Shown: positions 18,445-27,033 of the stretch, one piece after another
Layout of the letters: the number at the start of each line of letters is the position of its first letter
Position numbering within the stretch: the stretch's first letter is position 1
Made by a program: the position numbers and the translations under genes
Notes under the pieces: generated by a model
The model's input: the letters and a program-made list of their open reading frames with translations, nothing else
What the model was told of the DNA's origin: nothing
Databases searched by the model: none
From: Solimonas sp040066175
GTDB taxonomy: Bacteria; Pseudomonadota; Gammaproteobacteria; Nevskiales; Nevskiaceae
Assembly (NCBI RefSeq): GCF_040066175.1
Contig: NZ_JBEAAM010000001.1
Coordinates: forward strand, 124,001 to 188,000
Direction: 5' to 3'
DNA: 64,000 bases

Positions 18445-20355
18445 TCAGACGGCGGCAGTCAACCCCGCATTCACGACGTGGTGCCGCTCGCGCAGCACGC
18501 GACCCATGCGCTCGCGCCCGAAGGCGTCCGTGTATCGGCCCTCGTGCCAGGCCAGATGCCCGCCGATCATCACCTGGCGCACGACGCCCTGCGGCCGGTT
18601 GACGAGCTGGTGATGCGCAAACGCGTCGCGATAGACGTACTCGACGCTCGCGTCCGGATCGTAGCGGCGCAGCGCCTCGGGATCGACGACGACCAGGTCC
18701 GCGCGCGCACCGACCGCCACCGTGCCGACGTCCAGGCCGAAGAACTCGGCCGGCTCCTGCGTCAGCCGACGCACGGCCTGCGCGACGCGTTCCAGGCCGT
18801 CCTGCTGCGCGATCCGGAGCGTGCGCAGGTTGCCGTCGTAGAAGGCCATGTTGGTCAGGTGCGCGCCACTGTCGTTGAAGCCGGGCAGCAGCAGCGGATG
18901 GAACAGCAGCCTGCGGATCGTTTCCGGATCGCGGTTGGCGGTCACCGTCCACCAGCGCAGCTCCGTGTCGTAGCGGCGCAGCAGGTGCAGGAAGAAGGCG
19001 CAGTCGTCGCCCACCGGCGCGGGGAAACTGGCGAAAGCCTCGGCCTCGGCGCTGCTGCGTGCGCCCTGTGCGTCCTGCTGCCAGCGCTGCAGGCGCTCGT
19101 AGACCGCCTGCATCGTCTCGCCGCTCCAGTCCGGCACCGGGCAGCGGTCGATGGTCATGTCGCGCAGATCGCGCGTCAGCACGTTGTCGTCCATGCGCAG
19201 CCAGCGCTTGAGCCGGGCGAGACTGAAACCCTGCTTGCCGCGCATCCACATGCGCCGGAACTCGGCCTGCCAAGCCGGATCGGCCATGATCGCGGCGCGG
19301 CCGGCGCGGTCCTCGAGTTCGCACTCGTTGAGCCGGCGCAGCACCGGCACTTCCTCGGCGATCGGCGTGACCACCCCGTCGCTCCACACCTTGAACGGCG
19401 CCGACAGCGCCTGGAAACGGAACACGCCGCGCAGCAGCCGGGAGTTCAGCAGGCGCGACAGGATCAGTCCCAGACGCACGATCGAACGGTTGGTGGTGAC
19501 GTCGATCGCCGCGACCGCGGTGGTCTTGAGCGGGCGACCGTACAGGCGCCCGGAGGTCAGCAGGAAATTGCGGAACACGGCGAGCTTGTCGTCCTTGGGC
19601 GGCGTCGCCTGCCAGACGCGACCCCAGCGGCGCACCACCGCAGTCAGGCGCTTGAGCTCCGCGAAGGACGCGAACTGCGTCGGGATCTGCTTGTGCGTGT
19701 TCGGCGCGTTCGCCAGGTAATGGAACGGCAGCGCGTCGGTCGAGAAACCGACATAGCCCTCGCGCATGCCCTTCTCGACCAGCGCCTCCATGCGCGCCAG
19801 TTCGTCCTCGGTCGGATCGCGGCTGACCGAGTCCTTCAGGCCCATGACCTCGATGCGCAGCATCGAGTGCGGGATCATCGGCACGACGTTGGGCCCCAGC
19901 GGGAGGCGGTCGAAGTGTTCGAGGTAATCCGCCGAATCCTGCCAGTCCACGCGGTCGGCGACCTTGCGCAGCACGTGCTTGGGCACGTTCTCGACGCGCG
20001 CGAAACAATCGACGATCGGGTCCGCGCCGTCGCGGCGCTGCGCGCCATAGGCCAGACCGAGGCTGCAGTTGGCGACGACCACGGTCGTCGTGCCGTGGCG
20101 CACCGCCTCCGGCAGCTGCGGTTCGACCTCGACTTCGAGATCGAAATGCGTGTGGATGTCGAGCAGGCCCGGCATCAACCACTGGCCGTCGGCGTCGATC
20201 ACCCGCTGCGCCTGCGCCGGGTCGAGACCCGGCCCGATTGCGGCGATGCGGCCATCGCAGACCGCCACGTCCGCCCGCTGCGGCGGCGCACCGCTGCCAT
20301 CGAACACCCAGGCGTTCCTGAACAGGCCATCCCAGGCCTTGCGTCCACCGTCCAT
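18445..20355 (-). CDS. N-acyl-D-amino-acid deacylase-like amidohydrolase
   Basis: Metal-dependent amidohydrolase of the D-aminoacylase (COG3653-like) group, which removes acyl groups from N-acyl-D-amino acids. The 636 residues show the metal-binding GLLDIHTHFD near residue 70, ANCSLGLAYG around 100, EGYVGFSTDALPFHYLAN, and the C-terminal FNDSGAHLTNMAFYD with the DSGAH metal/catalytic aspartate segment, then the small beta-sandwich (ADLVVVDPEALRRYDPDASV). Length exceeds classical D-aminoacylase (about 480), as is usual for this subgroup. The substrate is not certain; D-peptide or peptidoglycan-derived material would fit the peptidase neighbours. Confidence 0.85.
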   Translation of the reverse strand: MDGGRKAWDGLFRNAWVFDGSGAPPQRADVAVCDGRIAAIGPGLDPAQAQRVIDADGQWLMPGLLDIHTHFDLEVEVEPQLPEAVRHGTTTVVVANCSLGLAYGAQRRDGADPIVDCFARVENVPKHVLRKVADRVDWQDSADYLEHFDRLPLGPNVVPMIPHSMLRIEVMGLKDSVSRDPTEDELARMEALVEKGMREGYVGFSTDALPFHYLANAPNTHKQIPTQFASFAELKRLTAVVRRWGRVWQATPPKDDKLAVFRNFLLTSGRLYGRPLKTTAVAAIDVTTNRSIVRLGLILSRLLNSRLLRGVFRFQALSAPFKVWSDGVVTPIAEEVPVLRRLNECELEDRAGRAAIMADPAWQAEFRRMWMRGKQGFSLARLKRWLRMDDNVLTRDLRDMTIDRCPVPDWSGETMQAVYERLQRWQQDAQGARSSAEAEAFASFPAPVGDDCAFFLHLLRRYDTELRWWTVTANRDPETIRRLLFHPLLLPGFNDSGAHLTNMAFYDGNLRTLRIAQQDGLERVAQAVRRLTQEPAEFFGLDVGTVAVGARADLVVVDPEALRRYDPDASVEYVYRDAFAHHQLVNRPQGVVRQVMIGGHLAWHEGRYTDAFGRERMGRVLRERHHVVNAGLTAAV

Positions 20356-20452
20356 GACCTACTCCTCCCAACAGTCCGCCGGCATCGTAAGGCGTCATCG
20401 CGGACGCCACCGATGGGAATATTGGCCCACTGGCCGCGGCGCCGGTCCGCCT

Positions 20453-21334
20453 CTAAAGCCCGACGACCATCACCACCCCGCCGAGCGCCAGCGCCACGCC
20501 CAGCACCTGCCGCGGCCGCACCGGCTCGTTCAGGAAGACCGCCGCGAGCGGCAGGATGAACACCGCCGCGAGTTCGTTGAGCACCGCGGCGATCGAAGCC
20601 TGCGTGTACTTGTAGCCGGCCAGCCACATCATCATCGACAGATAGGTGCCGACGAAGGCGCCGGCGACGATCGCCGGCCAGTGCGCGACGCCCCGGTACG
20701 CGCGCCACAGCACGCCAAGTTCGCCACGCGCCACGGCGATCAGCAGCATGCCGCCCAGCCCGGCGGCCACGCGCAGGCTGACGACCCAGAGGAACGTGTA
20801 CTGCTCCAGCATCGGCTTGGCGATGACCACGCCCAGCGCCATCAGGAACACCGAGAACACCGCCCAGGCCACGCCCGCGCGCAGCGCGCGCCCATCGATC
20901 CCGGAGCCGGCACGGCTCCAGGTCACCAGCACGATGCCGCCGAGCACCAGGCCCACGCCGGCGAACTGCCCTGCTCCCAGGCGCTCGCCCAGATACAGGA
21001 AGGACAGCAGGATCACGGACGGCGAATACAGCGCCTGCGCGACCGCCATGCGGCTCGCGCCGATCGAATTGAGCGCACGGAAATACAGCGTGTCGCCGGC
21101 GGCGATGCCCAGGAACCCGGACAGCAGGATGAGGCCGACGTGCGCTGCCGGAATCGACGGAACCGCCGGGCCGTCCACGATCAGAACGGTGAGCGCGAAC
21201 AGCGGCAGCACCATCGCGTTCTTGACCAGGTTGAGCGCGAACGGCGGCAGATGCTCGCCGGACTTCTTGAACAGGATGACGGCGATCGCCCAGGCCAGCG
21301 CGCAGCCGAGTGAGAACAATTCGCCGAGGCCCAT
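20453..21334 (-). CDS. EamA/DMT-superfamily transporter
   Basis: Ten-helix inner-membrane carrier of the drug/metabolite transporter group, usually exporting amino acids or metabolites. The 293 residues form two EamA repeats (about 1-140 and 150-290), with the family features LGCALAWAIAVILFKKSGE at the start, SRAGSGIDGRALRAG between the repeats, and ELAAVFILPLAAVFLNEPV plus GVALALGGVVMV at the end. It is encoded alone, 97 bases downstream of the amidohydrolase start on the same strand. The substrate is unknown. Confidence 0.9.
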   Translation of the reverse strand: MGLGELFSLGCALAWAIAVILFKKSGEHLPPFALNLVKNAMVLPLFALTVLIVDGPAVPSIPAAHVGLILLSGFLGIAAGDTLYFRALNSIGASRMAVAQALYSPSVILLSFLYLGERLGAGQFAGVGLVLGGIVLVTWSRAGSGIDGRALRAGVAWAVFSVFLMALGVVIAKPMLEQYTFLWVVSLRVAAGLGGMLLIAVARGELGVLWRAYRGVAHWPAIVAGAFVGTYLSMMMWLAGYKYTQASIAAVLNELAAVFILPLAAVFLNEPVRPRQVLGVALALGGVVMVVGL

Positions 21335-21391
21335 GGATGGACGGTCAGTCGTGCGGTCGCGCAGTGTACGGCATGCCCCGCGCTCCGCCGC

Positions 21392-21715
21392 TCACCCGCG
21401 CAGGTCGCGCGCCCAGGTTTCGGCCCAGCGGCTGACCGGCTCGAACAGCGCCAGCAACTCGCGGCCGCGCACCGTCAGCGCGTAGCCGGCGTCCGCAGGC
21501 TCGACCAGCCTGGCCTCGCGCAGCTCGGCGAGGCGCTGGTTCAGCACCGACGGCGACATGCCCGAGCAGGCCGCCTGCAACGCACGGAAGTTCAGCGGCT
21601 CGCCGCGCAGCTCCCACAGCACGCGCAGCGTCCAGCGCCGGCCGAGCAGGTCCAGCAGCATCATCACGGGGCGGCCGCTGCGCGAGCCGCGGACGCGGCG
21701 ATCGATCAGAGTCAT
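21392..21715 (-). CDS. HxlR-type winged-helix transcriptional regulator
   Basis: MarR-like DNA-binding regulator, 107 residues. The HxlR pattern is visible: LLGRRWTLRVLWELRGEPLN (W-x-x-x-I-L-x-x-L), FRALQAACSGMSPSVLNQRL as recognition region, LREARLVEPADAGYALTVRG as the wing, and LLALFEPVSRWAE. HxlR proteins often sense thiol-reactive or electrophilic compounds, and one cysteine (ACSG) sits at the recognition helix. The gene is divergent from a carboxymuconolactone-decarboxylase-like gene across 58 bases holding nested palindromes, so autoregulation and control of that neighbour is the natural reading. Confidence 0.93.
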   Translation of the reverse strand: MTLIDRRVRGSRSGRPVMMLLDLLGRRWTLRVLWELRGEPLNFRALQAACSGMSPSVLNQRLAELREARLVEPADAGYALTVRGRELLALFEPVSRWAETWARDLRG

Positions 21716-21720
21716 GTTGC

Positions 21721-21759
21721 GCTACGTTTTCAGAAGCACTATGCTTCGATTATCGTAGC
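21721..21759. promoter_or_regulatory. Nested palindromic operator between hxlR-type gene and its divergent partner
   Basis: The inner dyad GAAGCA-CTA-TGCTTC (21733-21747) sits inside an outer dyad GCTACG (21721-21726) / CGTAGC (21754-21759). These lie in the short divergent intergenic space where both promoters must be. This is the expected architecture for an HxlR dimer site; binding is inferred. Confidence 0.6.
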
Positions 21760-21773
21760 ACTGGAGCCGCCCG

Positions 21774-22319
21774 ATGTCCGCTCGTCTCGTTCCGCTCGAT
21801 CCGCCCTACACCGCCGAGATCCAGGCTGCGTTCGATGTCGTCATGCGCGGCGCGCCGCCGCTCAAGCTGTTCCGCACCGTCGCGCACAACCCGCGCGTAC
21901 TGCAGCGGATGATGGCCGGCGGCCTGCTCGATCGCGGCAGCATCCCGATGCGCCTGCGCGAGCTGATGATCCTGCGCACGACCGCGCTGTGCGGCGCCGA
22001 GTACGAATGGGGGGTGCACGTGGCCGCGTTCGCCGCGAAGGCGGGCCTGAGCGAGGCCGAGTGGCGCGCGACCGCCAGCGGCGCCGATCCGGGCAGCTGG
22101 AGCGGACCGGACCGCCTGGTTCTGCGGCTTGCGCAGGCGCTGTACGACACGCACACGGTCGATGACGCGCTGTGGGAAGCGCTCGCCGCGGCGTTCGACC
22201 CGGCGCAATGCATCGAGCTGATCATGCTCGCCGGCCAGTACCACGGCATCTCGTTCCTGCTGAACGCGCTGCGCGTCGAGCACGAATCCGGCGCGCCACG
22301 CTGGAGCGCCGGCGCCTAA
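21774..22319 (+). CDS. Carboxymuconolactone decarboxylase-like (AhpD-fold) protein lacking the CxxC pair
   Basis: All-helical protein of 181 residues in the CMD/AhpD superfamily. The conserved core is visible at about residues 55-95 (IPMRLRELMILRTTALCGAEYEWGVHVAAF split over the R-E-L-x-I-L-R and Y-E-W-x-x-H motifs). AhpD peroxidase members carry E...CxxC...H; here the segment reads GAEYEWGVHV with no CxxC, so it is unlikely to be an AhpD-type thiol peroxidase. Divergent placement beside an HxlR regulator suggests induction by a small electrophile or aromatic compound. The reaction is unknown. Confidence 0.85.
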   Translation: MSARLVPLDPPYTAEIQAAFDVVMRGAPPLKLFRTVAHNPRVLQRMMAGGLLDRGSIPMRLRELMILRTTALCGAEYEWGVHVAAFAAKAGLSEAEWRATASGADPGSWSGPDRLVLRLAQALYDTHTVDDALWEALAAAFDPAQCIELIMLAGQYHGISFLLNALRVEHESGAPRWSAGA

Positions 22320-22330
22320 GCCCAGGAGGC

Positions 22331-23761
22331 TCAGGGCTTCGCGCGGGAGAGAATGCCGGTCGTCGAATAGCCCTGGTGGAAGTCCAGCACGACGACCTGT
22401 CCGCCGTGAGCCACCACCGCGTCGTAGCCGGCGATCTGCTCGGGCCGGTAGTCGCCGCCCTTGACCAGCAGGTCGGGCAGCACCGCGCCGATCAGGCGTG
22501 CCGGCGTGTCCTCGGAAAACGGCACGACCCAGTCCACGCTGCGCAGGCCCGCGAGCACGCGCATGCGATCGGCGCAGGCGTTGACCGGACGCGTCGGACC
22601 CTTGAGCCGACGCACCGAGTCGTCGTCGTTGACGGCGACGATCAGCACGTCGCCGAGCCGGCGCGCGGCTTCCAGATATTTCACGTGACCGACGTGCAGG
22701 ATGTCGAAGCAGCCGTTGGTCATGACGATGGTCTCGCCACGCGCGCGCGCTGCCGCCACATGCGCCAGCAGTGCGGTTTCATCGAGCACGCCGATGTCGT
22801 CCTGCGGATGCCGCAGCGCGGCTTCCAGCTCGGCACGCGTCACGCTCGCGGTGCCGAGCTTGCCGACGACGATGCCGGCGGCGACGTTGGCGAGGCGACA
22901 GGCCTGCGGCAATTCCATGCCGGCGGCCAGACAGGCCGCGAGCGTGGCGATCACCGTGTCGCCGGCACCGGTGACGTCGAACACTTCACGCGCCTCGGCC
23001 GGCAGGTGCAGCGGCTGCTCCTGCGCCGCGCGCAGCAGGCTCATGCCCTTTTCGCTGCGGGTCAGCAGCAGCGCATCCAAGCCGAGCGCGGCGCGCAGCG
23101 ATTCGGCGCGCGCGAGCAGATCCTCGTCGTCCGCTGCGACGCCGGCGACCGCTTCGAGTTCGGCGACATTGGGGGTGAGCAGCGTCGCGCCGGCGTAGCG
23201 CGCGTAATCCCTGCCCTTGGGATCGACCAGCATCGGCTTGCCGGCTTCACGTGCGCGCGCGATCAGCGCAGCGACTTCGACCAGCGTGCCCTTGCCGTAG
23301 TCGGACAGCACGACGACATCGCAGTCGTCCAGCCGCTCGGCGAAGCGCTGCTGCAGCACCGCGCGATCGAAGGCGCCGGCCTGGGCGAAGGACTCCTCGA
23401 AGTCCATGCGCAGCAGCTGCTGGTTGCGCGACATCACGCGCAGCTTGGTGATCGTCGGCAGGCGCGGCGACTCGATCCAGTCGGCCTCGACGCCGCGATC
23501 GGCCATCGCCGCCCGCAGCTGTTCGCCGTCGGCGTCGGCGCCGATCACGCCGAGCAGGCGCACCTGCGCACCGAGGCTGGCGATGTTGAGCGCGACGTTG
23601 GCCGCGCCGCCGGGGCGCGTCTCGTCGGCGCGCACGCGCACGACCGGCACCGGCGCCTCCGGCGAGATGCGCTGCGTCGGCCCGGTCCAGTAGCGGTCGA
23701 GCATCACGTCGCCGACCACCAGCACGCGGGCACGGGTGAAATCGGGAAGTGACGCCGTCAC
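22331..23761 (-). CDS. hldE: Bifunctional heptose-7-phosphate kinase / heptose-1-phosphate adenylyltransferase
   Basis: Makes ADP-heptose for the LPS inner core. The 476 residues contain an N-terminal PfkB-type sugar kinase (about 1-320): GDVMLDRYW, RPGGAANVALNIASLG and VTGAGDTVIATLAA with the catalytic aspartate. A C-terminal nucleotidyltransferase follows (about 340-476): NGCFDILHVGHVKYLEAARR with the HxGH motif, then VAVNDDDSVRRLKGPTRPVN. Length matches E. coli HldE (477). It is close to the heptosyltransferase-like gene at 24893, consistent with LPS core synthesis. It converges with the CMD-like gene across 11 bases. Confidence 0.97.
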   Translation of the reverse strand: MTASLPDFTRARVLVVGDVMLDRYWTGPTQRISPEAPVPVVRVRADETRPGGAANVALNIASLGAQVRLLGVIGADADGEQLRAAMADRGVEADWIESPRLPTITKLRVMSRNQQLLRMDFEESFAQAGAFDRAVLQQRFAERLDDCDVVVLSDYGKGTLVEVAALIARAREAGKPMLVDPKGRDYARYAGATLLTPNVAELEAVAGVAADDEDLLARAESLRAALGLDALLLTRSEKGMSLLRAAQEQPLHLPAEAREVFDVTGAGDTVIATLAACLAAGMELPQACRLANVAAGIVVGKLGTASVTRAELEAALRHPQDDIGVLDETALLAHVAAARARGETIVMTNGCFDILHVGHVKYLEAARRLGDVLIVAVNDDDSVRRLKGPTRPVNACADRMRVLAGLRSVDWVVPFSEDTPARLIGAVLPDLLVKGGDYRPEQIAGYDAVVAHGGQVVVLDFHQGYSTTGILSRAKP

Positions 23762-23777
23762 GACAATGATCCTCCCG

Positions 23778-23858
23778 CGTCATTCCCGCGCACGCGGGAA
23801 TCCAGATTCCGGACCGATCGCGCCCGCACCCTGGATGCCCGCCTTCGCGGGCATGACG
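23778..23858. repeat. REP-like inverted pair between hldE and ilvE
   Basis: The left unit (23778-23805, CGTCATTCCCGCGCACGCGG then GAATCCAG) and the right unit (23831-23858, CTGGATGCCCGCCTTCGCGG then GCATGACG) are near-perfect reverse complements. Each is itself a hairpin (TTCCCGCG/CGCGGGAA; TGCCCGC/GCGGGCA). Spacer is 25 bases. This is the common 'CGTCATTCCCGC..GCGGGAATCCAG' extragenic repeat type seen across many proteobacteria. Confidence 0.85.
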
Positions 23859-23885
23859 AAAACGGAAAGGAGCGCAACGCGGGCA

Positions 23886-24809
23886 TCAGATCAGTGCCAG
23901 CCACTCCGGGTATTTCTCGCTGCGGCCCTTGACCTGGTCGAGATAGGCCTTCTGCAGCTGCGCGGTGATCGGCCCGCGCGATCCGGCGCCGACCGGACGG
24001 TTGTCCACCTCGCGGATCGGCGTGACTTCGGCGGCGGTGCCGGTGAAGAAGACTTCGTCGCAGACGTAGAGCTCGTCGCGCGTGATGCGACGCTCGCGCA
24101 CCTCGTAGCCCAAATCCTTGGCCAGCTGCATGACGCTGCGGCGGGTGATGCCGTCGAGCGCGGAGGTGACATCCGGCGTGCTGATCACGCCGTTGCTGAT
24201 GACGAAGATGTTCTCCGCGCTGCCTTCGGCGACATAGCCCTCGGGGTCCAGCATCAGCGCTTCGTCGTAGCCATCGCGCAGCACTTCGTTGAGCGCCATT
24301 GAGGAGTTGAGATAGTTGGCGTTGGCCTTGGCACGGCACAGCGAGGCATTGACGTAGTGGCGCTGGAACGAGCTGGTCTTGATGCGGATGCCGCGCTCCA
24401 TGTTGTCGGCACCCAGATAGGCGCCCCAGGTCCACGCGGCGATGATCACGTGCGTCTGCAGGCCGGCGGCGCGCAGGCCCATGCCTTCCGAACCGTAGAA
24501 CACCATCGGCCGGATGTAGGCCTCTTCGAGCTTGTTCGCGCGCAGGACTTCCTTCTGCGCCTCGTTGAGCTGCTCGGGCGTCCACGGCATCTTCATGCCG
24601 ATGATCTTCGCGGAGTTGAACAGACGCCGGGTGTGGTCCTCCAGCCGGAAGATCGCCGTGCCCTTGGGCGTCCTGTACGCACGCACGCCCTCGAAGCAGC
24701 CGACGCCGTAGTGCAGCGTGTAGGTCAGCACGTGCGTCGTGCATTCGCGCCAGGGCCTGAGTTCGCCGTCGTACCAGATGTAACCGTCGCGGTCGGCAAA
24801 GGACGTCAT
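23886..24809 (-). CDS. ilvE: Branched-chain amino acid aminotransferase
   Basis: PLP enzyme of fold type IV that makes or degrades Val, Leu and Ile by transamination with 2-oxoglutarate/glutamate. From ATG 24809 it has 307 residues (E. coli 309). DGYIWYDGELRPW opens the fold, then YGVGCFEGVRAY and RLFNSAKIIGM. The PLP lysine lies in CRAKANANYLNSSMALNE, followed by LDPEGYVAEGSAENIFVI and RRSVMQLAKDLGYEVRER. The frame remains open upstream to 24866 but that adds non-family residues. A good -10 element lies about 40 bases upstream. ilvD is elsewhere in the window (49250). Confidence 0.96.
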   Translation of the reverse strand: MTSFADRDGYIWYDGELRPWRECTTHVLTYTLHYGVGCFEGVRAYRTPKGTAIFRLEDHTRRLFNSAKIIGMKMPWTPEQLNEAQKEVLRANKLEEAYIRPMVFYGSEGMGLRAAGLQTHVIIAAWTWGAYLGADNMERGIRIKTSSFQRHYVNASLCRAKANANYLNSSMALNEVLRDGYDEALMLDPEGYVAEGSAENIFVISNGVISTPDVTSALDGITRRSVMQLAKDLGYEVRERRITRDELYVCDEVFFTGTAAEVTPIREVDNRPVGAGSRGPITAQLQKAYLDQVKGRSEKYPEWLALI

Positions 24810-24845
24810 GTTCGGAATTCCGGGGTCGCAAAGAAACGAGCGGCA

Positions 24846-24851
24846 ATTATA
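24846..24851 (-). promoter_or_regulatory. Candidate -10 element for ilvE
   Basis: Minus-strand TATAAT, a perfect -10 hexamer, about 37 bases before the ilvE ATG. The hexamer 17 bases upstream (AGCGCA) is a poor -35, so activation or an extended contact would be needed. Confidence 0.45.
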
Positions 24852-24892
24852 GGGCCGGCATATCATCTTGCGCTCGAAAAACCTCGAAGACC

Positions 24893-25921
24893 GTGCCCGT
24901 CACCCCGTCCGCTCCCGCCCGCATCCTCATCGTGCGCCTGTCGGCGCTCGGCGACCTGGTGTTCTGCACCAGTCTGCTCGACGGTCTGCGCCGTGCCTTT
25001 CCGGACGCACACATCGCCTGGCTGGCGCAGTCCGGCTTCGCCGGCGTGCTGCGCGACGATCCGCGCCTGGACGAGCTGATCACGATCAGCAAGGACACGC
25101 TGAAGTCGCCGGCCGCGTTGTGGCGGCTGCGCCGCGAACTGCGTGCTCGCCGCTTCGACTGGGTGATCGACGCGCAGGGCCTGGCCAAGTCGCGCGTCCT
25201 GGCCTGGCTCGCCGGCGGCACGCGCCGCGTCGGTTTCCGCTCGAAGGAACCGCTTGCGTTCCTGCTGCACGAACAGTTCGACAAGGGTGGCGACCCGGCA
25301 GACATCGCCTCCGAATACCGCTATCTCGCCGAACGGCTCACCGGCGCACCGGCGGCCGCGCCGCGGCTGCCGGTTGCCGCGGCCGCTGCCGCGCGCGTCG
25401 CAGAAGCGATGGCCGCCCGACGGCTCGCGTCCGGCTTCCTCGCCCTGTGCCCGTTCACGACGCGTCCGCAGAAGCATTGGCCCGACGAGCACTGGCCCGC
25501 GCTGGCACGGCGCCTGGTCACCACCGGCCTCGGGCCGTGCGTGGTCTTCGGCGGTCCGGCCGATCGCGAGCACGCGCAGCGACTCGTCGCCCAGATGCCG
25601 GCCGGCAGCCTCAACCTGGCGGGCCAGACGGCACTGCCGGATCTGGCCGCATGGCTGTCGCAGGCCCGTGCAGTCGTCGGCGTCGACACCGGCCTCACGC
25701 ACATCGGCATCGCCGTGCACACGCCAACCATTGCGCTGTTCGGATCGACCTGTCCTTACACGCAAGGCGCGGAGTCGCCGCTGCGCGTGATCTACGACGG
25801 CTTGCCCTGCGCGCCCTGCAAGCGGCGCCCGACCTGCAACGGCGCATTCACCTGCATGAGACAACTCACTCCGGAGCGCGTGGCCGACGCCGTGACCGAC
25901 CTGCTGGGTCGCGTCCGATGA
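24893..25921 (+). CDS. Glycosyltransferase family 9, heptosyltransferase-like
   Basis: GT-B enzyme likely transferring ADP-heptose to the LPS core. The 342 residues start RILIVRLSALGDLVFCTSLL, the classic GT9 N-terminus (R.SaLGDvv.t.P.l). They contain WVIDAQGLAKSRVLAWL, ARAVVGVDTGLTHIGIA with the D-x-G-x-x-H motif, and LFGSTCPYTQG near the end, with a cysteine-rich C-PYCPxC-like end (CAPCKRRPTCN). The start is GTG 24893. The gene overlaps the next glycosyltransferase by ATGA, so they are coupled. hldE nearby supplies the donor. Whether it is WaaC-, WaaF- or WaaQ-like cannot be settled. Confidence 0.9.
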   Translation: MPVTPSAPARILIVRLSALGDLVFCTSLLDGLRRAFPDAHIAWLAQSGFAGVLRDDPRLDELITISKDTLKSPAALWRLRRELRARRFDWVIDAQGLAKSRVLAWLAGGTRRVGFRSKEPLAFLLHEQFDKGGDPADIASEYRYLAERLTGAPAAAPRLPVAAAAAARVAEAMAARRLASGFLALCPFTTRPQKHWPDEHWPALARRLVTTGLGPCVVFGGPADREHAQRLVAQMPAGSLNLAGQTALPDLAAWLSQARAVVGVDTGLTHIGIAVHTPTIALFGSTCPYTQGAESPLRVIYDGLPCAPCKRRPTCNGAFTCMRQLTPERVADAVTDLLGRVR

Positions 25922-27033
25922 AGATCCTTCACGTCGAAACCGGCATGCACCTCTACGGCGGGGCGCAGCAGGTCGCCTACCTGCTCGATGGCCTGGCCCT
26001 ACGTGGAATCGAGAACGTGCTGGTGTGCCCGCCCGGCGCCGCGATCGGCGCGAAGTTCCGCGGCACCGGAGTCAAGGTCGTTGAAGTGGCCTGCGGCGGC
26101 GACGTCGATCTGGGGTTCATCTTCCGCCTCAAGCGTGTGATTGAACGGGAGCGCCCGCAGCTGGTCCACCTGCACTCGCGCCGCGGTGCGGACGTGCTCG
26201 GCGGCCTCGCCGCCCGGCTCGCCGGGGTACCGGCGGTACTGTCGCGGCGTGTCGACAATCCCGAAGCCGGCTGGTGGGCGCGCCTGAAATACCGCCAGTA
26301 CGCGCGCGTGATCTGCATCTCCGAGGGCATCGCCGCAGTGCTGCGCGCAGAGGGCGTCGATGCGGCGCGCATCCGCGTCGTGCGCAGCGTGGTCGATGCG
26401 CCGGCGTGGACATCGCCGGCGCCGCGCGCCGAGTTCCTCGCCGAATTCGGCCTGCCCGCGAACCGGCCGGTCACCGGCGTGGTCGCGCAGCTGATCGAGC
26501 GCAAGGGGCATCGCGTGCTGTTCGAGGCACTCGCGCGCCTCGCGCCCGGGCGGCGGCCTTTGCTGATCTGTTTCGGCCAGGGCCCGCAGCGGGATGCGCT
26601 GGAAGCCGAAGCCGCGCGCCTGGGCCTCACCGACGACGTGCGCTTCGCCGGCTTCCGCACCGACCTGCCGCGCTGGCTGGGCTGCCTGGACCTGCTCGTG
26701 CATCCCGCCTACATGGAGGGACTGGGCGTGTCGCTGCTGCAGGCCGCCGCTGCCGGCGTGCCGATCATCGCCAGCCGCGCCGGTGGCATGCCGGAAGCCG
26801 TGCGCGACGGCGAGAACGGCCTGCTGGTGCCGCCCGGCGACGTCGGCGCGCTGCAGGCCGCGCTGGAACGCGTGCTCGGTGACGATGCCCTGCGCCTGCA
26901 GCTCGCGCGCGGCGGTCCGGCGCTGATCGCGCGCGAGTTCTCGATGGACGCGATGGTCGAAGGCAATCTGACCGTCTATCGCGAGGTGCTGGGGACCCGC
27001 ACCCTGTCGGAATCACCGACCAGCTTGCCGTAA
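25918..27033 (+). CDS. GT4 glycosyltransferase with altered EX7E motif
   Basis: GT-B fold sugar transferase of 371 residues. N-terminal domain: LHVETGMHLYGGAQQVAYLL (GGAQ acceptor loop), VHLHSRRGADVLGGLAARLA, ICISEGIAAVL. C-terminal donor domain: LIERKGHRVLFEALARL, FGQGPQRDALEAEA, then YMEGLGVSLLQAAAAGVP. In the last motif the usual EX7E reads EX7Q, because the second glutamate, which normally contacts the nucleotide sugar, is replaced. Start ATG 25918 overlaps the heptosyltransferase stop. The 3' end overlaps the convergent glycosyltransferase by 58 bases. Donor and acceptor are unknown. Confidence 0.9.
   Translation: MKILHVETGMHLYGGAQQVAYLLDGLALRGIENVLVCPPGAAIGAKFRGTGVKVVEVACGGDVDLGFIFRLKRVIERERPQLVHLHSRRGADVLGGLAARLAGVPAVLSRRVDNPEAGWWARLKYRQYARVICISEGIAAVLRAEGVDAARIRVVRSVVDAPAWTSPAPRAEFLAEFGLPANRPVTGVVAQLIERKGHRVLFEALARLAPGRRPLLICFGQGPQRDALEAEAARLGLTDDVRFAGFRTDLPRWLGCLDLLVHPAYMEGLGVSLLQAAAAGVPIIASRAGGMPEAVRDGENGLLVPPGDVGALQAALERVLGDDALRLQLARGGPALIAREFSMDAMVEGNLTVYREVLGTRTLSESPTSLP

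Noticed and set aside
22318..22339. AAGCCC/GGGCTT hairpin between the CMD-like gene and hldE as a terminator
   Set aside because: The stem is only six pairs with a ten-base loop and no T-run.
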